Below, one piece after another: positions 31,777 through 43,806 of a stretch of 64,000 bases of DNA. Positions within the stretch are counted from its first letter, which is position 1. Each line of letters starts with the position of its first letter. Source of the DNA: Limonium bicolor. Taxonomy: Eukaryota; Streptophyta; Magnoliopsida; Caryophyllales; Plumbaginaceae. The notes beneath the pieces are model-generated. The model had not been told where the DNA came from. It worked only from the letters and a program-made list of their open reading frames with translations, and searched no databases. The stretch lies in NCBI GenBank assembly GCA_023374045.1, contig CM041780.1, forward strand, positions 37,587,030 through 37,651,029, read 5' to 3'. Both the position numbers and the translations under genes were made by a program.

Positions 31777-32216
31777 CATACACTGTACCCCACCGGTGGC
31801 ATGTTCATCTCATAGGAGATAAACTACAAGTCCGAAGTCTATAGTTAGGAAATGATTATTTCACTATCCTTGTCACTAAATAGAATTTTCTTCAAACACT
31901 GCCATGTTTGGCACCTCTTTCAACAATTTCTTGTTTTGAACAAATTTCCTTCAAACACTTTGGTTTCATAAACCTCATCATTGCCACATTTGGCACACTT
32001 TCTAGCAATGTCTTGCCCTGGACGATTTTCAATCCTTAGCATTGTCATGTTTGACACATTTTCCAATAGTTTCTTGTTTTGAACAAGTATCTTTCATACA
32101 TTTGATTGCATACACCTTATCATCATTTCCATGTTCGACACTCCAGCGATCAGTTTTCAACACAATCGTTTACATGAGACCGTTATCATTCCATAACCCG
32201 AAGACAAAGACTCTTC

Positions 32217-32420
32217 AAAGATACAGATTCTCAGCCGAAGATACAAATTCTTCAGAGATATAGATTCTCAGCCGAAGATACAGATTCTTCAGAGATACAG
32301 ATTCGCAGCCGAAGATACAGATTCTTCAGAGATACAGATTTTCAGCCGAAGATACAGATTCTTCAGAGATACAGAATCTCAGCCAAAGATACAGGGATAC
32401 AGATTCTCAGCCAAAGATTC
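32217..32420 (+). repeat. 37-bp tandem array in B1
   Basis: About five copies of a unit made of 'agagatacagattctcagcc' and 'gaagatacagattcttc', with few substitutions, fading to single 'gatacag' words at the right end. Confidence 0.8.
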
Positions 32421-32502
32421 AGATTCACCAGAGCAGCAGAACTCACCAGAGTAGAAGAATTCACCCGAATAGAAGAACTCGACCCAACACCAATTTTCAA
32501 TC

Positions 32503-32733
32503 ACTGATAGGTAGTCAACACCTTAGAATAGCTTGACATCACTTCACTCATTATAGGTAGCCAGCGCCTTAGAATAGCTTGACATCATATCATCCTTATA
32601 GGTAGTCGGCGCCTTAGAATAGTCCGACATTACTTCATTTTTACCTTTAGGTGGTCGACGCCTTAGAACCGCTCAACACCCTTCCACTTTACTCATAGGT
32701 AGTCAGCACCTTAGAATAGCTCGACACAACTTG
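32503..32733 (+). repeat. 45-50-bp tandem array with GCCTTAGAATAG core in B1
   Basis: Five copies keep 'ggtag', then a GTCRR word, then '(a/g)cgccttagaatag', then a YYGAC-like word. In the first copy GTCAA pairs with TTGAC and in the third GTCGG pairs with CCGAC; the other copies pair less well. Confidence 0.7.
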
Positions 32734-32830
32734 TCGGATTTCAATTGCACGTGGGGTCATTTAAGATCCAAAATTTTGGGGTATCACTCAAACATCTACT
32801 GGCCTTTTCATTTCCATTACAAAGTCTAGT

Positions 32831-32845
32831 TGACGGGGGGCAATC
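32831..32845 (+). other. B1 polypurine tract
   Basis: TGACGGGGGGCAATC sits directly upstream of the 3' LTR, in the normal place for plus-strand priming. Confidence 0.8.
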
Positions 32846-34605
32846 TGTTATACCCAAAATTTCAACCCCCCGGAAGAGAGTCTCTACTAATAGGCTAGTA
32901 GCGAAGGTTCCCAGTTTGATGGGCACATTTCAGAGTACCAGGAACAACTTAGTCATCTCCAGGGGCATTTTCGTAATTTTTCAAGGCTCCTAAGCCCTCT
33001 ATAGGCTTTCTCTCTCCTATAAATAAGGGTTAAATCAATTCAAAATGCTTTGAAATTTTAACCCAAGATAGAGGATGACATTTGACGCATAATGGCGTTG
33101 GAATTTTGATTTTTCAAATTTCCAATAATTTTCTAGTAATTTCTGATTGAATCTGACGAGAAATTGAATTTAAAATTATTCCAATATCCAAAAATTTCGA
33201 TTCCACTTTGGAAAAATCAGAAATATCATCCTTTACCCATGTGTAAAATTTCATAATCAAATTCCTTTTGGAAGCCCTCAAGCTAAAACGTCGGTAAATC
33301 TCGGTTTTTACCTGATTTTTCTATCTTTAAAGAAGCCTATATAAGGAGCCTTATCCCTTGATCAAATCAGAACCTCAAGAACCCTAACACCTCAAGAAAC
33401 TCAGCCGTCACCACCTCTCCACGTTTTTACACATCCAAGCCCTGAAATTTCATCGAAATCTCACAAAATCAACACTAAAACACCTTTTTCAACTCCCACA
33501 ACATCATCCATCATCAAACCTTCACCAAAACAGCACCAAAACGTGAAAAACAGCAAGAACAACCAACAACCAGAAGCTTGGTTCGAAAACCTTTCGGGTC
33601 TGCCATCAACGGAGCACTCGACGAACCCCGACGTGAAGAATCATTGTAAATCCGAAGGTAAAACGGGTAGGAATCTCACTTTCCTAACTCCCTACGACTT
33701 TATCAGTCTTATATCGAAATTTGGGTTCAAACTAACCTTTCGTGGCTTCTGAGTTGTTGTTTGTTTAAGCTTCTTCCCAATTACTTGTTTGTTAAGTTTC
33801 ACATTAAATTCGATTTCAAATTGAAAACTTTTAAGCACTAACGTATTGTAAATCTTTTAGGCTACACACCCATAAAATTTGAGCTCAAAACACCGTCGGG
33901 GACCCCCCAAACGCCGCCGTCCGAGGGTGGTCCACACCCACGAACGCTATGTCCGGGGTCCCGGACGCCTTGTCCGTAAGCCCGGACGCCCCAGGACGGT
34001 GGCGGTATTTCAAAATTTTCAAAATTTAGGTTTTCCAAAATAATGTCCGGGCCCACGAACATCCTGTCCGTGGCCCCGGACTTTTCAAAATTGTGTTTTC
34101 TGTTTAATTCTACTTTTATTTTTACATAGGTTAACTAGGGTCCGTGGGTTCGGACATTAGGTCCGTAGCCACGGACGGAAACAAGATTTGACCTAACTCT
34201 GCCTCCGAAACCTTAGTTTAGGAATCTTTAATTTTATTTTAATTTTCTGTCAAAAAATGCTAAAAAGCACAAAAAAAGAGAAGCGCGCACTTAGGTTAAA
34301 AACGACTCGTAATAAGCCGTAATTAAACTAAGTAGAGGAAAAGCGACCTAGGCAGGGTAATGAAAGTAATTGAACCCTAATTAAGTCCAATATCAAGCCC
34401 CCGAACCCGAACTCTCCTTTCCTAATTTGATCTAGGTAAAAATTAGGTGGCGACTCCTAATAGGTTCCAGTGAGCTAGCTTAGGTTTTAATAATTATCGT
34501 TATACGACATAGTTATTAACCTTAGGTTATAAGAGGACCTAAAACCCGCGTAGATCCTAATCAACTTTAATCAACATAGGATAGGGTTTAAAATCGAGGC
34601 TCACA
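32846..34605 (+). repeat. B1 3' LTR (1760 bp)
   Basis: It runs from TGTTATACCC to ATCGAGGCTCACA. The last 450 bp match B2 58197-58640, which is followed by a primer site and so confirms the end. Promoter-like TATAAATA at 33018-33025 and TATATAAG at 33338-33345 are followed by a CA-rich leader. A GC-rich repeat cluster lies at 33893-34185. No coding sequence. Confidence 0.85.
33893..34185. repeat. GC-rich GTCCG/CGGAC inverted-repeat cluster in B1 LTR
   Basis: Repeated GTCCGGG, CCCGGAC, GTCCGTGG and CCACGGAC words alternate with AT-rich linkers. The wording differs from, but the design equals, the clusters in A-type LTRs. Confidence 0.7.
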
Positions 34606-37051
34606 GTAATCCAAGAAGGAAACACAACCATAACATAACAGAGAGGGAGTTAGAGCAACTGTAGACATTTACTCCCAAACAAACGCATGACCAGAACGAC
34701 CGGATTCCTCACCCCCCATATATATATATATATATACTTAGTTAAGAGCTCCATTATGGAACCTATCACATTCATACACCATATGGTATTACAACCGGGT
34801 TAAACACACAAGGAAGGTAAGCATACTTACACACACAAACAACACAAAACTAACTCACGCATAGCTGTGGTTAGAACGTTCCCATGGTTTGGGTCGTTAA
34901 ATCCGAATACCGATCTCTTATGTGATCCTAGATTTGGTTCGAGGTTAAACGGTATCGGAATTAAACACGCCACATTAACGAATTACTATAAACTCATTTC
35001 ATGCTTATTCTTGCAAGGTGGTAAACACACAGAAAAACACATTGGCATACAAGCCGGTGAAATCCGGTAGAACACAGGTTGCAAGAAAACCATACCTGTC
35101 ACCAAGTCCACTCTATTGTGTCCTCTTATGTTCCTCGAATAATTCTCGAACAACTGGTAACATTAACAATTGCTTTCATTAACGTTGGGGTAATATGATT
35201 GTTTTAACATCTAATGCCCATAGTTAACCCATTAACTAGTTAAATAACTTCACATTTTTAACTTGTTTCTCTCACATTTTACTACAACTTTTCACCCACT
35301 TAATTGTCATTATAACTCACCTAACATGTCTTAAACAAACTTATAACATCAACACCTAACAATCCCCTTCATCACATGTCATTTTATAACTTTAACATTT
35401 AAATCGTCTTACCTAACTTAATCTCTTAAGTCCTTGTATAATTTTTTTTAATCATCAATACCATATTAATGGCATACCACCAATACCACTTAACATTCTT
35501 AAAATTAAAATTTTTTTTAAGGTCCGACCGACCCACCGACCGACCCAGACCCCTGGGTAGGTCGAAGTCAGAAACTCTAGACAGCCCGACCGACCCACCG
35601 ACCGACCCAGACCCCTGGGTAGGTCGAAGTCAGAAATGCTCATTTGGGCTCGTTTTAACTCCGTTTTTCTTCCTGTTTCTTCCCTAATCTTTTTACATGC
35701 CTTCTAAACATGTTTAAACACTTTAAACACTCTTAAAACCTACTTAAATCATCCAACGAACTCCTTAAACATTTACTCAAACTTTTACTAAGTCCTTAAC
35801 ACTTAGAAGATTTTTTTCCTTACACTTGTAACTTGTAATTTCGCCTAAGACTTCCACTAACCAAAGTGTTCTTCCATAACAAGGTAACCACTCCTAAAGC
35901 ATCATTTTGCATCACACTCATTCCCTTTACACACACTCCTCAAGTCTTTCCCACAAGTTCATAATTAAACCTTCACAAGGCATCACATTTCCATTGTTCA
36001 CCAAACTTTTCACAAGATCAAACCACATTTCCATCATGACCATGGTGTATCTAGAAATCATCCATTAGTTCTCTAAACCTCCAAGACTATGCCCAAGGCA
36101 TCTGAACACTTAAGAACACCTTAATTCACTTTCTTTCACCCATTTAACACTTAACAATTCCTAGAATAATCTAGGTCACGAAACTCCATTTAATCACCTA
36201 AAACACCTTGTTTACTCACCAAGTTTTGACATAGTTTCTCTTGTATCACCTTACACCAAAACACTTAGGTTCTCACCTTTAGACAACCAAGAACACTCAA
36301 TCTCTTAATACACATTCTTACACACAAATACATGGTTTTTCATCCTTTAACCATCAAAGACATTCATCTTCACAAGAAATGTTCTTTACACACAACTAAA
36401 CCTTTAATCTACACTACATCACAATATAGTGCATAAACTTAAATTGCTTGGCACTTAGGCCGTTAAATTGCATTAATCTTAAACACTGAATTTCCCACAT
36501 AATAATTGCCTTTAACCTGCAATTACACACAACATTACATATGCCCTTAATAACCTCCTTGAAGATAGTTTTCTATCTCATTTCCCATTGGCTCCTTAGG
36601 TAGTTTATTAAGCATTTTAAAGGTAAATTCCTAAGACACATCAAACCACATTAGGTTAGGTTATTTACCTCTTTTCCTTCCAAACTTCTTTCTTGTTTCC
36701 TTGGACTGAAAATTAGCAAGGACTTGATCACTTGTCAACATTCTATCCATACACACATATAAGGGTAATGAGCTTTAAGATTCAAACCTAAACTCATATA
36801 TAAACCCTAGTTTTACATAAGTGTTTTGAAACATTAAAATAACAATTTACCTTGGAATTGAATGAGGATTGGATTAAGTAGCAAGATAGGACTTCTCCTA
36901 GTCCCTTGAAGTTTGAATTAAACTAAGAAGAGAGCAAGGCAAGGCACAATTAAGAGGTGAATTTTTGGACATGAACCAAAATGAGGGAAACTTAGGTTTT
37001 TGATTTTCCTTACCTTGAAGCAAAGGAGAATGACAAGGCGTGGAAAGATGA
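34606..37051 (-). repeat. A2 3' LTR, left part
   Basis: It aligns with 49896-52430 of the 5' LTR. The left edge is the B1 LTR end, not an LTR terminus; the right edge is the GATGA target of solo LTR E. A TA dinucleotide run is at 34718-34735. Confidence 0.85.
35519..35640. repeat. CCGACCGACCC tandem/inverted cluster, A2 3' LTR
   Basis: Two 61-bp tandem units, each with repeated CCGACC words and a CCCAGACCCCTGGG palindrome, then 'taggtcgaagtcagaaa'. The 5' LTR has three units at 50815-51010. The overlapping ACCGAC words match the core bound by DREB/CBF factors (RCCGAC); regulatory use is speculative. Confidence 0.75.
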
Positions 37052-40000
37052 TGAAATACCCCTAAATTAATTTAAATTAATTTAGGGGATTTCTTTTATT
37101 AAACCTTTAATAATACTATTAAGTATTAAATTATTATATGGAATTATGAATATTAAATTATTATATGGAATTATGAATATTAAATTAATATAAGGGGTTG
37201 TGAAATTTATTTAGGGGTTTTCTCCTAATTATTACATATTATTGTATAGTATTATGAATTTAATAATAAGATTTATAAGTCAATAAATCTTGGGGAAATT
37301 TCTAAACACTCCAAATATATTATAAAGATTTTAGGAAGTGTTAGAACATTGTTTTGAAACATAAAAGTCAATATAAAATTCTAGAAACCTTAAAGCTTAT
37401 TAAGCCTTGCTAGAGTTGACTTTTTGAGAATGGTCAAACCAGGCCATGAAACCTATACCAATAAATAGGTTATGAAAAACCATGAAGATCGATAAAAAGA
37501 ACGTCAAAAACGGATCATCCTAGCCAAAGTTATGCTAGTTTGAAGTTTAGAGCCAAAATTTTATAACTGCCACGTGTCAGCCTCTCGTGCGCCCCAACAC
37601 TTAGTCAATTCTATCTCCTTGTTTTTCTCCAACAACCATCCGATTTTGACCTAACTTGTGACGGCTATATCTCACTCGTTACTTCGAATTTCCCAGTGCC
37701 GTCTTCTCTATTCTCTTCTCCTTAATTCCCTCTTTACAACCATAACTCATACAAGCCCTAACTCATTCTACATCGACGGGAAAGTTGATCCAAAGTTGCC
37801 AGCTTTCGAGTTCGTAACCCAGATTCCAGTTTTCATTCGATTTCAGGTAAAGTTCGTCTTGCCATAACTTCCTCGTCTTTCAACCAAATTTCGATTTCTA
37901 TAGCTCGTTGTGTAGATCTCTAATCCATCTACAACTTTCATGTTTATTCCCAAGCCTGATTCGTAACCGTTTGGAAGATATAGTCGCCCAAAGTCTCTGA
38001 TTTGTCAGCACATAAAATCATAGAAAAACGACAGGTAAACTCGTAACTTTCGGGTCAATTTTCTTTATGTATAGTGCAAATTAGATTGAGTTCTTGTTAT
38101 CATTGTGTAGATCTATGTCCCATCTTTCGATTGAGCCAAAGAACACAGTCTAACTCAATCTGTACCCCAAGTTATAGAGTCGCAAAGTAGGCTACCCGAA
38201 CGGTCAAGCTCGAACAGTTTTCCAGAACCGATCTTGAAATCGCTTCGATTCGAGCAATTCCGGTGAGTTTTCTTCAAAATTCCTCTAGATTAGGAGAATT
38301 TGTAAGATTTGTAATCGATTTTAATTCGGTATCGAAACAAAACCCTAACCTTCGAATCGAATTCGAAACTGGATGAACTCTACATTATAATTGGGGAAAT
38401 TGGTACCAATAGAACCGAAATTTGATTACGAATCCATAGAAACAGAATCATTCGATTTCGTTCTGTAGATTAGGAGATATTGGCAGATTCGTACTTGACC
38501 TTGTTAATGAATTCGCTGAAGAACTCGCGGTACAGGGGCCGTCCGATCTCGTTCTTAGAGATTGGACGGCCAAGATTAGATCTGGTGATTATAAGTTATT
38601 AAAGTTTCTATAAAATCCAGTAAATAGTCTTAATTTGTTGGGTTAATTTAAATATCTTCCCGAATGTATTTTGACTTGAAATTTTAACCATAGATTCCTT
38701 ATTTATCTAGTTTATTTTGATTGTAAATTAATATGGTTTTGGAGTTTTTAAACATAATTTATGATTTTTACAAGTTACGGGTTTTCTGGAATTATTTGGC
38801 TAAATTTAAAAGATATTTTATGAAATAAAATTTTTATAATATGTCTAAAATGTTATAGTTACTGTTATTAAATTGGGAATTTTGGGCAATGGTAAAAGGT
38901 TTTAAAAATTGTGTTTATGAGTTTTTCATAAGAATAACTTATAATATATGGTTTTTAATGTAATCAAAAATTAAAGTGTAGTTGATTAATGAACTTTATA
39001 GGTTGGGGAAAATATAATAAGACTAATTAACATTTAATACAGTATGTTTATAAATATTTTGGGTTAACTTTAAGTGGGGTAAAAATTGTTACATATATTT
39101 ATATATATTTATATGAGAGAAATAAGATAGAAACTTATATTAAATCAAGGAATTTAACTAAACTACATTTTATTTATTATATATAATATGGAAGCTAATA
39201 GTTTAACTAAAACTAAGGGAAATACTCTATTTTATAAACCATAAATCAGTTGTGGATAGGTCTAAAAGATATTAAATATAATTAAATACAATAGATTTCT
39301 TAAAGAATATTCTGGATAAATCTTAATATATGTAGATATATATATATATTTATATATATATATAAATACAATAAAAATAGATAAAGGAAATAACATTCCT
39401 TGTGAGAAATATAATAGGAAGGGTATATATATATATATATATATGATAAATTAATAAATAAAAGGAATAAAATACCTTATAGAAAATGTAATATGAAGGA
39501 ATTAATGGGTCAAACTAAACCTCTACATAATACTAATAATAGAATACTACATGAGGTGGTATTATTTTATGGTTATGAACTGAGTTTTTAGTTACCTTTG
39601 AATTTCTAGGATTTATATTAACGGTATTAAAATACATGTATATATATAGTCGGTGACCACAGTGTAAATCTATAATTGGGTTAAGGAATTAATAAGTTGA
39701 AGTTTAGGAATATTTGGAATTGGTTTACATAAAGCGTTACACAAATAGATCTTATTATATAATTAATAATAAAATGAATGAAATACTTTTACATTTAAAT
39801 GTTCTTATTATATAAACAATAATAAAATAAATGAGTTACTTTTACATCTAAATGTGAAGAGGATAAATAAGTCTAGATTTAATTATTTCTTAATATTTAT
39901 AGTATTGAGTAATAACTTAATATTTTAAGATAAAATCATTAAAAGGGATTATGATATAAAACTACATTAAACTATGATTAGGAATTTAATCTAAATAATA

Positions 40001-41352
40001 ATCCTTAAGTTTCTTACAACTAGTTAAGCCATATAAATACATTTAACACCAATATTCAGGATGTGAGTTTATAGTTAAGTAATGTATTTAGTAGTTAGAA
40101 TTTATAAGGAGGTTTGTAAATAGAAATTAGATACTTAAAATCTTTAAACCTTTAATTAGATGAAATTAGGTTACATAAGAGATTATATTGATCTACCTTT
40201 TGGACACTGGAAGTATTAATGTGTCATTTGAATATAAGGTATGGAGATTGTTCAGAATATATTATCTTATTAAGTAATTGACAATTTCACTTACGAACCA
40301 GAATTTAATTCTTTGATAAATTCTACCTCATGCTAAGATATAATGTCCATCCTAAATACAATAAAGGGAATTGATTTATTAAGTTATTCTTTTGAAACTT
40401 TAGGTTTTGTAAACAATATAAAATGTATTTAAGACTTGAGTTTAACGAAGTTTAATATAAAAGGAGTATACATGGCCTATAGAGAGAATGTGTGTAAAAG
40501 TAAAAACAGTTAGGGAATTAAATGTAAGTAAGGATACATAAAAGGTTATCTTAAGACACCTTATTATAAAGTTATGGTTAAGTAAATAATATACCTTGTG
40601 GATACTAAATGTGAGAGTTCGATAAGTTTGAGTTAACTATAATATGGTTATTTCAAGATGAAAAGTAATTTAACAACTTATGACAAGATTAATAGATGGT
40701 TGTAGTTAAAGGCCATTCTGAACTAAAGATAAGATAATTGAGTTTAGTAGCTCAAATAAGTTATACTAAAATGCATCTACAACACTACGATTTCAGTATA
40801 CGGGATGTAGATCTTAATTAAGTTAAGGGGGAAGGCTTAGTTATAATGGATTATCTAGTAGATATTGATAAAGATACACAGTCAATAAATTGTGAAATAA
40901 TAGTATAGTATTCTAAGATAAACCCATCATTGGTCATAACACGATGTATGTCCTAAAGTAAGAGTAAAAGTATTGTGCTTAAGAATTGTTATTGAAATTC
41001 TAAGACTTGATTGAATAACGTATAATGCCCTTATGTTATTAGGGTCTTTAATGTGGGAATTAAGGTTAAGTATGGGTAAAGTGGATAAGGGTGGAACAAT
41101 TAACTAGTGTTGATAAAATACATTCCTTGGTCTTACAACCTTGAGTAATACAACGTTCTCAGACAAGTCAAAGATTTTACATAACATTTGAGTGAGGGCT
41201 TAAAGGATAATTGAGACTTTGAAATAAGAGTAAGGAGTTTATTTAAGCGTAACATAGGCTACGAGTGGTTGATGATGGATTACCTTTAATATTCTTCAGA
41301 GTACTGTTGATTGTTTGCGCAAGTTGATTAGAACTGCTACAACGTTACCCAG

Positions 41353-41480
41353 GTACGATTTCTCGTACTCAGCTTGTTGTGTTTTGGACCTTCTGAAATG
41401 TTTTGTACGATTTCTCGTACTCAGCTTGTTGTGTTTTGGACCTTATGGAATGTTTTGTACGGTTTCTCGTACTACGTTAT
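41353..41480 (+). repeat. 52-bp tandem repeat with GTACGA hairpin in LTR E
   Basis: About 2.5 copies. Each begins GTACGATTTCTCGTAC, a perfect 6-bp stem with TTTC loop; the third copy has one G-T pair in its place. Confidence 0.75.
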
Positions 41481-41791
41481 TTTGGCTGATTGACTTGTGG
41501 AATGTTTTGGAAAACGCTAACTGGCTTTAAGAGGAACTTCTAAAAAAAGAAATGGTTGTGTGACTGACCCAGCTTGTGTGACTAACTGAGCCTTGGATGT
41601 GGAACTCACTTGGGTATTGGTTTCTTCTACTTGGTTGCCCGTTAGACATTGATTGCTTAGGGTTTACGCTTCTGCACTCTGTAGGACTGAGTGTTTTGGT
41701 ATTGCTCTGGGTAGTTGGTGATCTAGCGGGATTTTTGGAAAAGGTCAATCTTGGAAATCTTTCTTTCGATGTGCGCGCGTCTTTAATGTGA

Positions 41792-42060
41792 ACAGTAGGG
41801 GGCTGTATATCCCTCGCCCATAGGGGCATTGATATTTGACAGTAGGGGGCTGTATATCCCTCGCCCATAGGGGCATTGATATTTGACAGTGAGGGGCTGT
41901 ATATCCCCTGTCCTTAGTGGACGTGATAGACAGTGAGGGGCTGTATATCCCCTGTCCTTAGTGGACGTGATAGACAGTGAGGGGCTGTATATCCCCTGTC
42001 CTTAGTGGACGTGATAAACAGTGAGGGGCTGTATATCCCCTGTCCTAAAAGGACGTGATT
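41792..42060 (+). repeat. 44/47-bp hairpin tandem array in LTR E
   Basis: Six units begin at 41792, 41839, 41886, 41930, 41974 and 42018. The first two contain AGGGGGCTGTATATCCCT and the others AGGGGCTGTATATCCCCT, so the stem shifts but stays paired. A seventh, degraded G-rich block follows. Confidence 0.85.
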
Positions 42061-42426
42061 GGCGGTGGGGGCCATCTCTCCCAGTTGAATTATTCCACTC
42101 TCGAGTTCTTGGTTCTTGGATCTACTTTATCATTCCTAGTCCTTTGTGGCTATCTGGGTCTTTCTACTCCTAATGGGAATTGGTTCTAACATCAACAATG
42201 GATGCTTACTAACTATGTGGTGTGACTACTTAAGTGGATGACTTGTTTTGGAAGTTCTCTATCTCTATCTTTGTCTTGTTTTCTTTTCTCTTTAACTTGA
42301 TTGTTTTGAAGTGCTCTATCTCTGTTTTACTTTTAAGAGTTGTTTTCATGTTACTGTTTATTTTGAAAGTTATGTTTTATAAGTTTGTTTTTGGAGAATT
42401 GTACCAGTTCCATTCCAGGGAACTGA

Positions 42427-42467
42427 CCCGCCCCTTTCGGGGTGGGCTGCTTGGTTTCATCTTGCAG
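42427..42467 (+). promoter_or_regulatory. U5-proximal GC hairpin and acceptor-like site in LTR E
   Basis: CCCGCCCCTTTCGGGGTGGG forms a strong hairpin; a T-rich run then ends CTTGCAG|GTACG. Same design as in A1 and A4. Confidence 0.5.
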
Positions 42468-42717
42468 GTACGAATTGATTTACAGGTGGCCACGAAGAGA
42501 ATGAGCGTTTGGGATGGGACTAGGTTTTGTGGAGAGAGAATATGTTTAATTTCTATTATGTTGTGTTAAGTTTTTCTCGAGTTCAGACCGTAGCTTTTGT
42601 GGCTTGTAAGTTGTAAATTGGTGAGGTTTGGTGCCGGGTGTTTGGAACCCGATGATCTGTACGCCTTTAGTATTTTATTTCCGCTGTAATTATGTAAAGT
42701 AGGGGCGTTACAGATGA

Positions 42718-43788
42718 GCTCAAGCTCCTTCAATGGAAATTCTTCATGGCACCAAAATGGAGTTCTTGAGGATTTGAAAAGAGAGAAATGAAGAGCTTGC
42801 TCCAACTAGAAGAATGGTAGTCTTGAAATTGAATTTGGATCGTGGAGCTAAGAACTACAAGGATTTGAAGATGGAGAAGGTATAGTTGCTGTAGCAAAAA
42901 AGAAATGGAGAAGGAAGGATGAAGATGAATATGGTGGGGATGAGAGAAATGAAGAGAATGAGGTGAGAGAGTGCACCTTAAGAGATATTATGTTATAAAA
43001 GGTAAATAGTAACTTTTACTTTATCCCTTCTTCTTTTCTTTATTTTCTGGCCATGTGTGATGACTCACACATCAAAAACCGTCCCCCCTTCAACAATTAA
43101 CTTATATATGGCCTTTTTCGACCATTTAACTAATTAAGGTTGACTTAAGTCAAAACTAGCACTATTTGAGCACTATTCACTAATTAGTGCACATATTTGT
43201 GAAATTTTGGGTTTCCCTATGATTTAGGCTTCCTAATGTGATACTAAGTAGTACACATGTTGATTAAAGAGTAATGATGGACATTTAGCCACTCAAAACC
43301 CATTTCCAAGACAATTTTTCAAAAATGTGCTTTAAGGCTCCTTAAAGCACATTTTGTGTTTAAACTTGTTTTCAAGTTTGGTTTTCTTTATTAATTGATT
43401 TAACAAGTTCATTAACATGTAAATAAGGTATAGGAATGACCTTTAGGTCTTATACAAGGTTACACCAAGTCTAGAGCAAGTATTTGCTTAAATTGACTTT
43501 ATGGTGTTTCCTTGTGTTTTCTTTAGTTTAATTGTCTATCAACATTTACTTAGGACTTAATTAGCCTTATTAAATCATAATTGCATATTAGTAAGTCTTG
43601 GTAGTCTCTTTCGGTCCTAACCAAGTTCATTCCAAGCTTAAAGCATGTTTTTGCTCAAATTGTGTTTGTGGTACTTTATCGTTTTTACTATGGCTTAAAT
43701 TGTTCACTCATGTTTCTAAGGTGCTTTTTAGCCTTAATATACCAAAGTTTAATAGTTAAACAATATATCAAGGTTTTGGGGTATTTCA
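42718..43788 (-). repeat. A2 3' LTR, right part (U3)
   Basis: It matches 52428-53495 of the 5' LTR with over 95 percent identity by eye, including the AAAATGTGCTTTAAG-type hairpin at about 43322-43354. The LTR start TGAAATACCCC (minus strand) is at 43788. Confidence 0.9.
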
Positions 43789-43806
43789 ATCTACCCCCCT
43801 TAAAAG
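43789..43806 (-). other. A2 polypurine tract
   Basis: The minus strand reads CTTTTAAGGGGGGTAGAT immediately before the 3' LTR. It is preceded by GAACTTCGAGGACGAAGTT, a hairpin common before the 3' LTR of plant gypsy elements. Confidence 0.85.

Larger units (their letters stand above)
30027..32830 (+). other. B1 non-coding 3' internal region
   Basis: Where pol should be, 2.8 kb holds no reading frame of note. It carries three different tandem arrays (listed separately). A 103-codon His/Pro-rich frame at 31511-31822 is a by-product of the first array. Confidence 0.65.
13385..34605 (+). mobile_element. element B1, gag-only Ty3/gypsy (Tat/Ogre-like) retroelement, 5' truncated, split by composite C
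   Basis: The internal DNA 13385-13601 matches B2 around 59290-59600, then continues after the insertion at 28301. B1 carries gag (28725-30026), a non-coding stretch with three tandem arrays, a polypurine tract at 32831-32845 and a 1.76-kb 3' LTR (32846-34605). No pol domain is present, so it is a TR-GAG-type non-autonomous element. Its 5' LTR and primer site are missing: the left edge at about 13384 joins A1 interior directly. The intact LTR end at 34605 abuts A2 LTR sequence, into which B1 had inserted. Confidence 0.75.
37052..42712 (+). mobile_element. solo LTR E (5.66 kb)
   Basis: Starts TGAAATACCCCTAAATT, ends GGGGCGTTACA, with perfect duplications GATGA (37047-37051 and 42713-42717). 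The empty site is preserved in the sister LTR of A2 near 52421-52427 (AAAGATGAGCTC). No primer site, polypurine tract or pol is present, hence a solo LTR despite its length. It includes a leader-like segment (37650-38300) with AG|GTAA-type splice words, a very AT-rich 38600-41300 stretch, and two hairpin arrays near the 3' end. No protein-coding frame is supported. Confidence 0.85.

Noticed and set aside
31511..31822. 103-codon His/Pro-rich frame
   Set aside because: It is the translation of a 39-bp tandem array in non-coding B1 DNA; no start context, homologue or codon pattern supports a gene.
32217..32420. Regular repeats resembling a CRISPR array
   Set aside because: Units are head-to-tail without unique spacers and lie in a plant retroelement.
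35519..35640. ACCGAC words as drought/cold response elements
   Set aside because: The core matches the DREB site, but the same positions in A1 and A3 use other words, so specific regulation by that factor is not supported; kept only as a remark.
41597..41868. Frames of 64 and 113 codons around the LTR E arrays
   Set aside because: They overlap on opposite strands within tandem repeats and have no homologue I recognise.
37052..42712. E as a complete element with an internal region
   Set aside because: No primer site, polypurine tract or second LTR was seen inside.
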